From positions 744,001 through 808,000 of the forward strand of contig NW_027490097.1 in assembly GCF_050948175.1 (NCBI RefSeq): a stretch of DNA of 64,000 bases, in the 5' to 3' direction. The stretch is from Xylocopa sonorina. Its lineage: Eukaryota; Arthropoda; Insecta; Hymenoptera; Apidae. A model generated the notes under the pieces. It did not search any database, was not told where the DNA came from, and worked only from the letters and a program-made list of their open reading frames with translations. The position numbers were made by a program, and so were the translations under genes. The stretch's first letter is position 1, and each line of letters opens with the position of its first letter. Below, piece after piece: positions 40,375-54,621 of the stretch.

Positions 40375-40516
40375 CAGATGTCTACGTATCGTAGCAATAG
40401 ATTTCTAATGCTTCTTAAAACGCGATATCGCATCTGATTTCTTTGTTTCATGGTAAGACATAATATGATTTGCGAAGTGTCAAATGCGACACTTCCTTGC
40501 TAGGAAATAGCGTCTG
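40375..40516. repeat. 142-bp truncated monomer (32-bp internal deletion)
   Basis: At about 40,480 GCGAAGTGTC runs straight into AAATGCGACAC. The 32 bases that normally lie between, holding the TATTCCTCGTCTACAC part, are missing. A short TCA occurs on both sides in intact units, so microhomology could have guided the loss. This is the largest indel in the window. Confidence 0.9.
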
Positions 40517-42950
40517 CAGATGTCTAGGTATCGTAGCAATAGAGTTCAAATGCTTCTTAAGACGAGATATTGCATCTCATATCTATGTTTCATGATAAGA
40601 TATAATACTCATTGCGAAGTGTTATGCATTCCTCGTTTACACTTCAAATGACTGTAAATGCGACACTTCCTTGCAACGAAATAGGGTTTGCAGATGTCTA
40701 CCTATCGTAGCAATAGAGTTCTAATGCTTCGTAAAACGCGATATCGCATGTCATTTCTATGTTTCATGGTAAGATATAACATGATTTGCGAAGTGTTATG
40801 TATTCCTCGTCTACACTTAAAGTGAATTTGAATGCGATACTTCCTTGCAAGGAAATAGCGTTTGCAGATGTCTACGTATCGTAGCAATAGAGTTCTTATG
40901 ATTCTAAAAACGCGATATCGCATCCCATTTCTATGTTTCATGGTAAGGTATAATATGATTTGCGAAGTGTCATGTATTCCTCGTCTACCCTTCAAATGAA
41001 TGTGAATGCGACACATCCTTGCAAGGAAATAGCGTTTGCAGATGTCTACGTATCGTAGCGATAGAGTTCTTATGATTCTTAAAACGCGATATCGCATCTC
41101 ATTTCTATGCTTCATGGTAAGATATAATATGATTTGCAGTGTGTTACGTATTCCTCGTCTACAGTTCAAATGAATGTAAATGCGACACTTCCTCGCTAGG
41201 AAATAGCGTTTGCAGATGTCTACCTATCGTAGCAATAGAGTTCAAATGCTTCTTAAAACGAGATATAGCATCTCATATCTATGTTTCATGATAAGACATA
41301 ATATTCATTGGGAAGTGTTATGCATTCCTCGTATACGATTCAAATGAATGTAAATGCGACGCTTCCTTGCAAGGAAATAGGGTTTGCAGATGTCTACCTA
41401 TCGTAGCAATAGAATTCTAATGCTTCTTAAAACGCGATATCGCATCTCCTTTCTAAGTTTCATGGTAAGATATAATATGATGTGCGAAGTGTTATGTACT
41501 CCTGGTCAACACTTCAAATGAATGTAAATGCGACACTTCCTCGCTAGGAAATAGCGTTTGCAGATGTCTACGTATCGTAGCAATAGATTTCTAATGCTTC
41601 TTAAAATGCGATATAGCATCTCATTTCTATGTTTCATGGTAAGATACAATATGATTTGCGAAGTGTTATGTATTCCTCGTCTACACTTCAAATGAATGTA
41701 AATGCGACACTTCCTTGCTAGGAAATAGCGTTTGCAGACGTCTACGTATCGTAGCAATAGATTTATAATGCTTCTTAAAACGCGATATCGCATCTCATTT
41801 CTATGTTTCATGGTAAGATATAACATGATTTGCGAAGTGTCATGTATTCCTCGTCTACACTTCAAAAGAATGTAAATGCGGCACTTCCTTGCTAGGAAAT
41901 AGCGTCTGCAGATGTCTAGGTATCGTAGCAATAGAGTTCAAATGCTTCTTAAAACGAGATATAGCATCTCATATCTATGTTTCATGATAAGATATAATAT
42001 TCATTGCGAAGTGCTATGCATTCCACGTCTACGATTCAAATGAATGTAAATGCGACACTTCCTTGCTAGGAAATAGCGTCTGCAGAAATCTAGGTATCGT
42101 AGCAATAGAGTTCAAATGCTTCTTAAAACGAGATATTGCATCTCATATCTATGTTTCATGATAAGATATAATATTCATTGCGAAGTGTTATGCATTCCTC
42201 GTATACGACTCAAATGAATGTAAATGCGACACTTCCTTGCAAGGAAATAGCGTTTGCAGTTGTCTACGTATCGTAGCAATAGTGTTCCTATGATTCTTAA
42301 AACGCGATACCGTATCTCATTTCTATGTTTCATGGTAAGATATTATATAATTTGCGAAGTGTTATGTATTCCTCGTCTACACTTCAAATGAATGTAAATG
42401 CGACACTTCCTTGCTAGGAAATAGCGTCTGCAGATGTCTTGGTATCGTAGTGATAGAGTTCTAATGCTTCTTAAAACGCGATATCGCATCTCATTTCTAT
42501 GTTTCATGGTAAGATATAATATGATTTGGGAAGTGTTATGTATTCCTCGTCTACACTTCAAATGAATGTAAATGCGACACTTCCTTGCCAGGAAATAGCG
42601 TTTGCAGATGTCTACCTATCGTAGCAATAGAGTTCTAATGCTTCTAAAAACGCTATATCGCATCTCATTTCTATGGTTCATGGTAAGATATAATATGATT
42701 TGCGAAGTGTTATGTATTCCTCGTCTACACTTCAAATGAATGGAAATGTGACACTTCCTTGCTAGGAAATAGCGTCTGCAGATTTCTAGGTATCGTAGCG
42801 ATAGAGTTCTAATGCTTCTTAAAACGCGATATCGCATCTCATTTCTATGTTTCATGGTAAGATATAATATGATTTGCGAAGTGATATGTATTCCTCGTCT
42901 ACACCTCAAATGAATGTAAATGCGACACTTCCTTGCTAGGAAATAGCGTC

Positions 42951-45746
42951 AGCAGATGTCTAGGTATCGTAGCAATAGAGTTCTTATGATTCTTAAAACG
43001 CGATATCGCATCTCATTTCTATGTTTCATGGTAAGATATAATATGATTTGCGAAGTGTTATGTATTCCTCGTCTACACTTCAAATGAATGTAAATGCGAC
43101 ACTTCCTTGCTAGGAAATAGCGTCTGCAGATGTCTAGGTATCGTAGCAATAGAGTTCTAATGCTTCTTAAAACGCGATATCGCATCTCATTTCTATGTTT
43201 CATGGTAAGATATAATATGATGTGCGAAGTGATATGTATTCCTCGTCTACACTTCAAATGAATGTAAATGCGACACTTCCTTGCAAGGAAATAGCGTTTG
43301 CAGATGTCTACGTATCGTGGCAATAGTGTTCCTATGATTCTTAAAACGCGATTCCGTATCTCATTTCTATGTTTCATGGTAAGATATAATATGATTTGCG
43401 AAGTGTCATGTATTCCTCGTCTACACTTCAAATGAATGCAAATGCGACACTCCCTTGCTAGGAAATAGCGTCTGCAGATGTCTAGGTATCGTAGCAATAG
43501 AGTTCTTATGATTCTTAAAACGCGATATCGCACCTCATTTCTATGTTTCATGGTAAGATATAATATGATTTGCGAAGTGTTATGTATTCCTCGTCTACAC
43601 TTCAAATGAATGTAAATGCGACACTTCCTTGCTAGGAAAGAGCGTTTGCAGATGTCTTAATCTCGTAGCAATAGATTTCTAATGCTTCTTAAAACGCGAT
43701 ATCGCATCTCATTTCTATGTTTCATGGTAAGATATAATGTGATTTGCGAAGTGTTATGTATTCCTCGTCTACACTTCAAAGGAATGTGAATGCGACACTT
43801 CCTCGCTAGGAAATAGCGTTTGCAGATGTCTACGTACCGTAGCAATAGATTTCTAATGCTTCTTAAAACGCGATATCGCATCTGATTTCTTTGTTTCATG
43901 GTAAGATATAATATGATTTACGAAGTGTTATGTATTCCTCGTCTACACTTCAAATGAATGCAAATGCGACACTTCCTTGCTAGGAAATAGCGTCTGCAGA
44001 TGTCTAGGTATCGTAGCAATAGAGTTCTTATGATCCTTAAAACGCGATATCGCATCTCATATCTATGTTTCATGATAAGATATAATACTCATTGCGAAGT
44101 GTTATGCATTCCTCGTCTACGATTCAAATGAATGTAAATGCGACACTTCCTTGCAAGGAAATAGCGTTTGCAGATGTCTACGTGTCGTAGCAATAGATTT
44201 CTAATGCTTCTTAAATCGCGATATCGCATCTCATTTTTATGTTTCATGGTAAGATATAATATGATTTGCGAAGTGTTATGTATTCCTCGTCTACACTTCA
44301 AATGAATGTGAATGCGACACTTCCTCGCTAGGAAATAGCGTTTGCAGATGTCTTTATCTCGTAGCAATAGATTTCTAGTGCTTCTTAAAACGCGATATCT
44401 CATCTCATTTCTATGTTTCATGGTAAGATATAATATGATTTGCGAAGTGATATGTATTCCTCGTCTACACTTCAAATGAATGTAAATGCGACACTTCCTT
44501 GCTAGGAAATAGCGTCAGCAGATGTCTAGGTATCGTAGCAATAGAGTTCTTATGACTCTTAAAACGCGATATCGCACCTCATTTCTATGTTTCATGGTAA
44601 GATATAATATGATTTGCGAAGTGTTATGTATTCCTCGTCTACACTTCAAATGAAAGTGAATGCGACACTTCCTTGCAAGGAAATAGCGTTTGCAGATGTC
44701 ATCGTATCGTGGCAATAGTGTTCCTATGATTCTTAAAACGCGATTCCGTATCTCATTTCTATGTTTCATGGTAAGATATAATATGATTTGCGAAGTGTTA
44801 TGTATTCCTCGTCTACACTTCAAATGAATGTAAATGCGACACTTCCTTGCTAGGAAATAGCGTCTGCAGATGTCTAGGTATCGTAGCGATAGAGTTCTAA
44901 TGCTTCTTAAAACGCGATATCGCATCTCATTTTTATGCTTCATGGTAAGATATAATATGATTTGCGAAGTGTTATGTATTCCTCGTCTACACTTCAAATG
45001 AATGTAAATGCGACACTTCCTTGCAAAGAAATAGCGTCCGCAGATATCTAGGTATCGTAGCGATAGAGTACTTATGATTCTTAAAACGCGATATCGCATC
45101 TCATTTCTATGCTTCATGGTAAGATATAATATGATTTGCGAAGTGTTATGTATTCCTCGTCTACACTTCAAATGAATGTAAATGCGACACTTCCTTGCAA
45201 GGAAATAGCGTCCGCAGATGTCTAGGTATCGTAGCAATAGTGTTCTAATGCTTCTTAAAACGCGATATCGCATCTCATTTCTATGTTTCATGGTAAGATA
45301 TAATATGATTTGCAAAGTGTCATGTATTCCTCGTCTACACTTCAAAAGAATGTGAATGCGACACTTCCTTGCAAGGAAATAGCGTTTGCAGATGTCTACC
45401 TATCGCAGCAATAGAGTTCTAATGCTTCTTAAAACGCGATATCGCATCTCATTTCTATGTTTCATGGTAAGATATAATATGATGTGCGAAGTGTCATGTA
45501 TTCCTCGTCTACACTTCAAATGAATGTAAATGCGACACTTCCTTGCAAAGAAATAGCGTCCGCAGATATCTAGGTATCGTAGCGATAGAGTACTTATGAT
45601 TCTTAAAACGCGATATCGCATCTCATTTCTATGCTTCATGGTAAGATATAATATGATTTGCGAAGTGTTATGTATTCCTCGTCTACACTTCAAATGAATG
45701 TAAATGCGACACTTCCTTGCAAGGAAATAGCGTCCGCAGATGTCTG
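42951..45746. repeat. 26-unit duplication, left copy
   Basis: This block matches about 47,475-50,270 at an offset of 4524 bp (26 units). Few differences were seen: TTTACGAAG/TTTGCGAAG near 43,919/48,443, CGTCTAC/CGTTTAC near 44,289/48,813, and AAAGTGAATG/AAAGTAAATG near 44,655/49,179. Left of it GTCAGCAG faces GTCTGCAG. Right of it GTCTGGGTATCG faces GTCTAGGTATCG and the following units diverge. Confidence 0.8.
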
Positions 45747-45749
45747 GGT

Positions 45750-47538
45750 ATCGTAGCAATAGATTTCTAATGCTTCTTAAAACGCGATATCTCATCTCAT
45801 TTCTATGTTTCATGGTAAGATATAATATGATTTGCGAAGTGATATGTATTCCTCGTCTACACTTCAAATGAATGTAAATGCGACACTTCCTTGCTAGGAA
45901 ATAGCGTCAGCAGATGTCTAGGTATCGTAGCAATAGGGTTCTTATGATTCTTAAAACGCGATATCGCATCTCATTTCTATGCTTCATGGTAAGATATAAT
46001 ATGATTTGCGAAGTGTTATGTATTCCTCGTCTACACTTCAAATGAATGTAAATGCGACACTTCCTTGCAAGGAAATAGCGTCCGCAGATGTCTAGGTATC
46101 GTAGCAATAGAGTTCTAATGCTCCTTAAAACGCGATATCGCATCTCATTTCTATGTTTCATGGTAAGATATAATATGATTTGCAAAGTGTCATGTATTCC
46201 TCGTCTACACTTCAAATGAATGTAAATGCGACACTTCCTTGCAAGGAAATAGCGTCTGCAGATGTCTACGTATCGTAGCAATAGAGTTCTTATGATTCTT
46301 AAAACGCGATATTGCATCTCATTTCTATGTTTCATGGTAAGATATAATGTGATTTGCGAAGTGTTATGTATTCCTCGTCTACACTTCAAAGGAATGTGAA
46401 TGCGACACTTCCTCGCTAGGAAATAGCGTTTGCAGATGTCTACGTATCGTAGCAATAGATTTCTAATGCTTCTTAAAACGCGATATCGCATCTGATTCCT
46501 TTGTTTCATGGTAAGACATAATATGATTTGCGAAGTGTCATGTATTCCTCGTCTACACTTCAAATGAATGCAAATGCGACACTTCCTTGCTAGGAAATAG
46601 CGTCTGCAGATGTCTAGGTATCGTAGCAATAGAGTTCAAATGCTTCTTAAAACGAGATATTGCATCTCATATCTATGTTTCATGATAAGATATAATACTC
46701 ATTGCGAAGTGTTATGCATTCCTCGTTTACACTTCAAATGACTGTAAATGCGACACTTCCTTGCAACGAAATAGGGTTTGCAGATGTCTACCTATCGTAG
46801 CAATAGAGTTCTAATGCTTCGTAAAACGCGATATCGCATGTCATTTCTATGTTTCATGGTAAGATATAACATGATTTGCGAAGTGTTATGTATTCCTCGT
46901 CTACACTTAAAGTGAATTTAAATGCGATACTTCCTTGCAAGGAAATAGCGTTTGCAGATGTCTACGTATCGTAGCAATAGAGTTCTTATGATTCTTAAAA
47001 CGCGATATCGCATCCCATTTCTATGTTTCATGGTAAGATATAATATGATTTGCGAAGTGTCATGTATTCCTCGTCTACCCTTCAAGTGAATGTGAATGCG
47101 ACACTTCCTCGCTAGGAAATAGCGTTTGCAGATGTCTACGTATCGTAGCAATAGAGTTCATATGATTCTTAAAACGCGATATGGCATCTCATTTCTATGT
47201 TTCGTGGTAAGATATAACATGATTTGCGAAGTGTTATGTATTCCTCGTCTACACTTCAAGTGAATTTGAATGCGATACTTCCTCGCTATGAAATAGCGTT
47301 TGCAGATGTCTACGTACCGTAGCAATAGATTTCTAATGCTTCTTAAAACGCGATATCGCATCTGATTTCTTTGTTTCATGGTAAGATATAATATGATTTG
47401 CGAAGTGTTATGTATTCCTCGTCTACACTTCAAATGAATGCAAATGCGGCACTTCCTTGCTAGGAAATAGCGTCTGCAGATGTCTAGGTATCGTAGCAAT
47501 AGAGTTCTTATGATTCTTAAAACGCGATATCGCATCTC
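45750..47538. repeat. Third copy of the 12-unit block (24 and 36 units upstream)
   Basis: From about 45,945 this matches about 50,121-51,714 at an offset of 4176 bp (24 units), and over its full length it matches about 52,014-53,802 at 6264 bp (36 units). It extends further left in the second comparison (GTCAGCAG, ATATCTCATCTC). A difference noticed is ATGCTCCTTAAAAC near 46,120, where the other copies read CTTCTT. It is therefore an older or displaced member of the set whose two youngest copies lie in tandem at 50.1-54.3 kb. Confidence 0.7.
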
Positions 47539-50270
47539 ATTTCTATGTTTCATGGTAAGATATAATATGATTTGCGAAGTGTTATGTATTCCTCGTCTAC
47601 ACTTCAAATGAATGTAAATGCGACACTTCCTTGCTAGGAAATAGCGTCTGCAGATGTCTAGGTATCGTAGCAATAGAGTTCTAATGCTTCTTAAAACGCG
47701 ATATCGCATCTCATTTCTATGTTTCATGGTAAGATATAATATGATGTGCGAAGTGATATGTATTCCTCGTCTACACTTCAAATGAATGTAAATGCGACAC
47801 TTCCTTGCAAGGAAATAGCGTTTGCAGATGTCTACGTATCGTGGCAATAGTGTTCCTATGATTCTTAAAACGCGATTCCGTATCTCATTTCTATGTTTCA
47901 TGGTAAGATATAATATGATTTGCGAAGTGTCATGTATTCCTCGTCTACACTTCAAATGAATGCAAATGCGACACTCCCTTGCTAGGAAATAGCGTCTGCA
48001 GATGTCTAGGTATCGTAGCAATAGAGTTCTTATGATTCTTAAAACGCGATATCGCACCTCATTTCTATGTTTCATGGTAAGATATAATATGATTTGCGAA
48101 GTGTTATGTATTCCTCGTCTACACTTCAAATGAATGTAAATGCGACACTTCCTTGCTAGGAAAGAGCGTTTGCAGATGTCTTAATCTCGTAGCAATAGAT
48201 TTCTAATGCTTCTTAAAACGCGATATCGCATCTCATTTCTATGTTTCATGGTAAGATATAATGTGATTTGCGAAGTGTTATGTATTCCTCGTCTACACTT
48301 CAAAGGAATGTGAATGCGACACTTCCTCGCTAGGAAATAGCGTTTGCAGATGTCTACGTACCGTAGCAATAGATTTCTAATGCTTCTTAAAACGCGATAT
48401 CGCATCTGATTTCTTTGTTTCATGGTAAGATATAATATGATTTGCGAAGTGTTATGTATTCCTCGTCTACACTTCAAATGAATGCAAATGCGACACTTCC
48501 TTGCTAGGAAATAGCGTCTGCAGATGTCTAGGTATCGTAGCAATAGAGTTCTTATGATCCTTAAAACGCGATATCGCATCTCATATCTATGTTTCATGAT
48601 AAGATATAATACTCATTGCGAAGTGTTATGCATTCCTCGTCTACGATTCAAATGAATGTAAATGCGACACTTCCTTGCAAGGAAATAGCGTTTGCAGATG
48701 TCTACGTGTCGTAGCAATAGATTTCTAATGCTTCTTAAATCGCGATATCGCATCTCATTTTTATGTTTCATGGTAAGATATAATATGATTTGCGAAGTGT
48801 TATGTATTCCTCGTTTACACTTCAAATGAATGTGAATGCGACACTTCCTCGCTAGGAAATAGCGTTTGCAGATGTCTTTATCTCGTAGCAATAGATTTCT
48901 AGTGCTTCTTAAAACGCGATATCTCATCTCATTTCTATGTTTCATGGTAAGATATAATATGATTTGCGAAGTGATATGTATTCCTCGTCTACACTTCAAA
49001 TGAATGTAAATGCGACACTTCCTTGCTAGGAAATAGCGTCAGCAGATGTCTAGGTATCGTAGCAATAGAGTTCTTATGACTCTTAAAACGCGATATCGCA
49101 CCTCATTTCTATGTTTCATGGTAAGATATAATATGATTTGCGAAGTGTTATGTATTCCTCGTCTACACTTCAAATGAAAGTAAATGCGACACTTCCTTGC
49201 AAGGAAATAGCGTTTGCAGATGTCATCGTATCGTGGCAATAGTGTTCCTATGATTCTTAAAACGCGATTCCGTATCTCATTTCTATGTTTCATGGTAAGA
49301 TATAATATGATTTGCGAAGTGTTATGTATTCCTCGTCTACACTTCAAATGAATGTAAATGCGACACTTCCTTGCTAGGAAATAGCGTCTGCAGATGTCTA
49401 GGTATCGTAGCGATAGAGTTCTAATGCTTCTTAAAACGCGATATCGCATCTCATTTTTATGCTTCATGGTAAGATATAATATGATTTGCGAAGTGTTATG
49501 TATTCCTCGTCTACACTTCAAATGAATGTAAATGCGACACTTCCTTGCAAAGAAATAGCGTCCGCAGATATCTAGGTATCGTAGCGATAGAGTACTTATG
49601 ATTCTTAAAACGCGATATCGCATCTCATTTCTATGCTTCATGGTAAGATATAATATGATTTGCGAAGTGTTATGTATTCCTCGTCTACACTTCAAATGAA
49701 TGTAAATGCGACACTTCCTTGCAAGGAAATAGCGTCCGCAGATGTCTAGGTATCGTAGCAATAGTGTTCTAATGCTTCTTAAAACGCGATATCGCATCTC
49801 ATTTCTATGTTTCATGGTAAGATATAATATGATTTGCAAAGTGTCATGTATTCCTCGTCTACACTTCAAAAGAATGTGAATGCGACACTTCCTTGCAAGG
49901 AAATAGCGTTTGCAGATGTCTACCTATCGCAGCAATAGAGTTCTAATGCTTCTTAAAACGCGATATCGCATCTCATTTCTATGTTTCATGGTAAGATATA
50001 ATATGATGTGCGAAGTGTCATGTATTCCTCGTCTACACTTCAAATGAATGTAAATGCGACACTTCCTTGCAAAGAAATAGCGTCCGCAGATATCTAGGTA
50101 TCGTAGCGATAGAGTACTTATGATTCTTAAAACGCGATATCGCATCTCATTTCTATGCTTCATGGTAAGATATAATATGATTTGCGAAGTGTTATGTATT
50201 CCTCGTCTACACTTCAAATGAATGTAAATGCGACACTTCCTTGCAAGGAAATAGCGTCCGCAGATGTCTA
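47475..50270. repeat. 26-unit duplication, right copy
   Basis: This is the second copy of 42,951-45,746. It lies directly between the displaced 12-unit copy on its left and the tandem 12-unit pair on its right. Confidence 0.8.
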
Positions 50271-53200
50271 GGTATCGTAGCAATAGAGTTCTAATGCTTC
50301 TTAAAACGCGATATCGCATCTCATTTCTATGTTTCATGGTAAGATATAATATGATTTGCAAAGTGTCATGTATTCCTCGTCTACACTTCAAATGAATGTA
50401 AATGCGACACTTCCTTGCAAGGAAATAGCGTCTGCAGATGTCTACGTATCGTAGCAATAGAGTTCTTATGATTCTTAAAACGCGATATTGCATCTCATTT
50501 CTATGTTTCATGGTAAGATATAATGTGATTTGCGAAGTGTTATGTATTCCTCGTCTACACTTCAAAGGAATGTGAATGCGACACTTCCTCGCTAGGAAAT
50601 AGCGTTTGCAGATGTCTACGTATCGTAGCAATAGATTTCTAATGCTTCTTAAAACGCGATATCGCATCTGATTTCTTTGTTTCATGGTAAGACATAATAT
50701 GATTTGCGAAGTGTCATGTATTCCTCGTCTACACTTCAAATGAATGCAAATGCGACACTTCCTTGCTAGGAAATAGCGTCTGCAGATGTCTAGGTATCGT
50801 AGCAATAGAGTTCAAATGCTTCTTAAAACGAGATATTGCATCTCATATCTATGTTTCATGATAAGATATAATACTCATTGCGAAGTGTTATGCATTCCTC
50901 GTTTACACTTCAAATGACTGTAAATGCGACACTTCCTTGCAACGAAATAGGGTTTGCAGATGTCTACCTATCGTAGCAATAGAGTTCTAATGCTTCGTAA
51001 AACGCGATATCGCATGTCATTTCTATGTTTCATGGTAAGATATAACATGATTTGCGAAGTGTTATGTATTCCTCGTCTACACTTAAAGTGAATTTAAATG
51101 CGATACTTCCTTGCAAGGAAATAGCGTTTGCAGATGTCTACGTATCGTAGCAATAGAGTTCTTATGATTCTTAAAACGCGATATCGCATCCCATTTCTAT
51201 GTTTCATGGTAAGATATAATATGATTTGCGAAGTGTCATGTATTCCTCGTCTACCCTTCAAGTGAATGTGAATGCGACACTTCCTCGCTAGGAAATAGCG
51301 TTTGCAGATGTCTACGTATCGTAGCAATAGAGTTCATATGATTCTTAAAACGCGATATGGCATCTCATTTCTATGTTTCGTGGTAAGATATAACATGATT
51401 TGCGAAGTGTTATGTATTCCTCGTCTACACTTCAAGTGAATTTGAATGCGATACTTCCTCGCTATGAAATAGCGTTTGCAGATGTCTACGTACCGTAGCA
51501 ATAGATTTCTAATGCTTCTTAAAACGCGATATCGCATCTGATTTCTTTGTTTCATGGTAAGATATAATATGATTTGCGAAGTGTTATGTATTCCTCGTCT
51601 ACACTTCAAATGAATGCAAATGCGGCACTTCCTTGCTAGGAAATAGCGTCTGCAGATGTCTAGGTATCGTAGCAATAGAGTTCTTATGATTCTTAAAACG
51701 CGATATCGCATCTCATATCTATGTTTCACGATAAGATATAATACTCATGGCGAAGTGTTATGCATTCCTCGTCTACGATTCAAATGAATGTAAATGCGAC
51801 ACTTCCTTGCAAGGAAATAGCGTTTGCAGATGTCTACGTGTCGTAGCAATAGATTTCTAATGCTTCTTAAAACGCGATATCGCATCTCATTTCTATGTTT
51901 CATGGTAAGATATAATATGATTTGCGAAGTGTTATGTATTCCTCGTCTACACTTCAAATGAATGTGAATGCGACACTTCCTCGCTAGGAAATAGCGTTTG
52001 CAGATGTCTTAATCTCGTAGCAATAGATTTCTAATGCTTCTTAAAACGCGACATCTCATCTCATTTCTATGTTTCATGGTAAGATATAATATGATTTGCG
52101 AAGTGATATGTATTCCTCGTCTACACTTCAAATGAATGTAAATGCGACACTTCCTTGCTAGGAAATAGCGTCAGCAGATGTCTAGGTATCGTAGCAATAG
52201 AGTTCTTATGATTCTTAAAACGCGATATCGCATCTCATTTCTATGCTTCATGGTAAGATATAATATGATTTGCGAAGTGTTATGTATTCCTCGTCTACAC
52301 TTCAAATGAATGTAAATGCGACACTTCCTTGCAAGGAAATAGCGTCCGCAGATGTCTAGGTATCGTAGCAATAGAGTTCTAATGCTTCTTAAAACGCGAT
52401 ATCGCATCTCATTTCTATGTTTCATGGTAAGATATAATATGATTTGCAAAGTGTCATGTATTCCTCGTCTACACTTCAAATGAATGTAAATGCGACACTT
52501 CCTTGCAAGGAAATAGCGTCTGCAGATGTCTACGTATCGTAGCAATAGAGTTCTTATGATTCTTAAAACGCGATATTGCATCTCATTTCTATGTTTCATG
52601 GTAAGATATAATGTGATTTGCGAAGTGTTATGTATTCCTCGTCTACACTTCAAAGGAATGTGAATGCGACACTTCCTCGCTAGGAAATAGCGTTTGCAGA
52701 TGTCTACGTATCGTAGCAATAGATTTCTAATGCTTCTTAAAACGCGATATCGCATCTGATTTCTTTGTTTCATGGTAAGACATAATATGATTTGCGAAGT
52801 GTCATGTATTCCTCGTCTACACTTCAAATGAATGCAAATGCGACACTTCCTTGCTAGGAAATAGCGTCTGCAGATGTCTAGGTATCGTAGCAATAGAGTT
52901 CAAATGCTTCTTAAAACGAGATATTGCATCTCATATCTATGTTTCATGATAAGATATAATACTCATTGCGAAGTGTTATGCATTCCTCGTTTACACTTCA
53001 AATGACTGTAAATGCGACACTTCCTTGCAACGAAATAGGGTTTGCAGATGTCTACCTATCGTAGCAATAGAGTTCTAATGCTTCGTAAAACGCGATATCG
53101 CATGTCATTTCTATGTTTCATGGTAAGATATAACATGATTTGCGAAGTGTTATGTATTCCTCGTCTACACTTAAAGTGAATTTAAATGCGATACTTCCTT

Positions 53201-54320
53201 GCAAGGAAATAGCGTTTGCAGATGTCTACGTATCGTAGCAATAGAGTTCTTATGATTCTTAAAACGCGATATCGCATCCCATTTCTATGTTTCATGGTAA
53301 GATATAATATGATTTGCGAAGTGTCATGTATTCCTCGTCTACCCTTCAAGTGAATGTGAATGCGACACTTCCTCGCTAGGAAATAGCGTTTGCAGATGTC
53401 TACGTATCGTAGCAATAGAGTTCATATGATTCTTAAAACGCGATATGGCATCTCATTTCTATGTTTCGTGGTAAGATATAACATGATTTGCGAAGTGTTA
53501 TGTATTCCTCGTCTACACTTCAAGTGAATTTGAATGCGATACTTCCTCGCTATGAAATAGCGTTTGCAGATGTCTACGTACCGTAGCAATAGATTTCTAA
53601 TGCTTCTTAAAACGCGATATCGCATCTGATTTCTTTGTTTCATGGTAAGATATAATATGATTTGCGAAGTGTTATGTATTCCTCGTCTACACTTCAAATG
53701 AATGCAAATGCGGCACTTCCTTGCTAGGAAATAGCGTCTGCAGATGTCTAGGTATCGTAGCAATAGAGTTCTTATGATTCTTAAAACGCGATATCGCATC
53801 TCATATCTATGTTTCACGATAAGATATAATACTCATGGCGAAGTGTTATGCATTCCTCGTCTACGATTCAAATGAATGTAAATGCGACACTTCCTTGCAA
53901 GGAAATAGCGTTTGCAGATGTCTACGTGTCGTAGCAATAGATTTCTAATGCTTCTTAAAACGCGATATCGCATCTCATTTCTATGTTTCATGGTAAGATA
54001 TAATATGATTTGCGAAGTGTTATGTATTCCTCGTCTACACTTCAAATGAATGTGAATGCGACACTTCCTCGCTAGGAAATAGCGTTTGCAGATGTCTTAA
54101 TCTCGTAGCAATAGATTTCTAATGCTTCTTAAAACGCGATATCTCATCTCATTTCTATGTTTCATGGTAAGATATAATATGATTTGCGAAGTGATATGTA
54201 TTCCTCGTCTACACTTCAAATGAATGTAAATGCGACACTTCCTTGCTAGGAAATAGCGTCAGCAGATGTCTAGGTATCGTAGCAATAGAGTTCTTATGAT
54301 TCTTAAAACGCGATATCGCA
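50115..54320. repeat. 2088-bp (12-unit) direct tandem duplication
   Basis: Two adjacent copies match at an offset of 2088 bp, about 50,150-52,237 and 52,238-54,320. Markers recur in register: ATTTCTTTGTTTC near 50,672/52,760, CTTCGTAAAACGCG near 50,994/53,082, CGATATGGCATC near 51,353/53,441, TTTCACGATAAG near 51,725/53,813 and GTCTTAATCTCG near 52,006/54,094. One difference was noticed, GACATCTC near 52,050 against GATATCTC in the second copy. Both ends break into ordinary divergence. Confidence 0.85.
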
Positions 54321-54621
54321 CCTCATTTCTATGTTTCATGGTAAGATATAATATGATTTGCGAAGTGTTATGTATTCCTCGTCTGCACTTCAAGTAATTG
54401 TAAAAGCGACACTTCCTTGCAAGGAAATAGCGTTTGCAGATGTCTACGTATCGTAGCAATAGATTTCTAATGCTTCTTAAAACGCGATATCGCATCCCAT
54501 TTCTATGTTTCATGGTAAGATATAATATGATTTGCGAAGTGTCATGTATGCCTCGTCTACACTTCAAATGAATGTAAATGCGACACTTCCTTGCTAGGAA
54601 ATAGCGTCTGCAGATGTCTAG

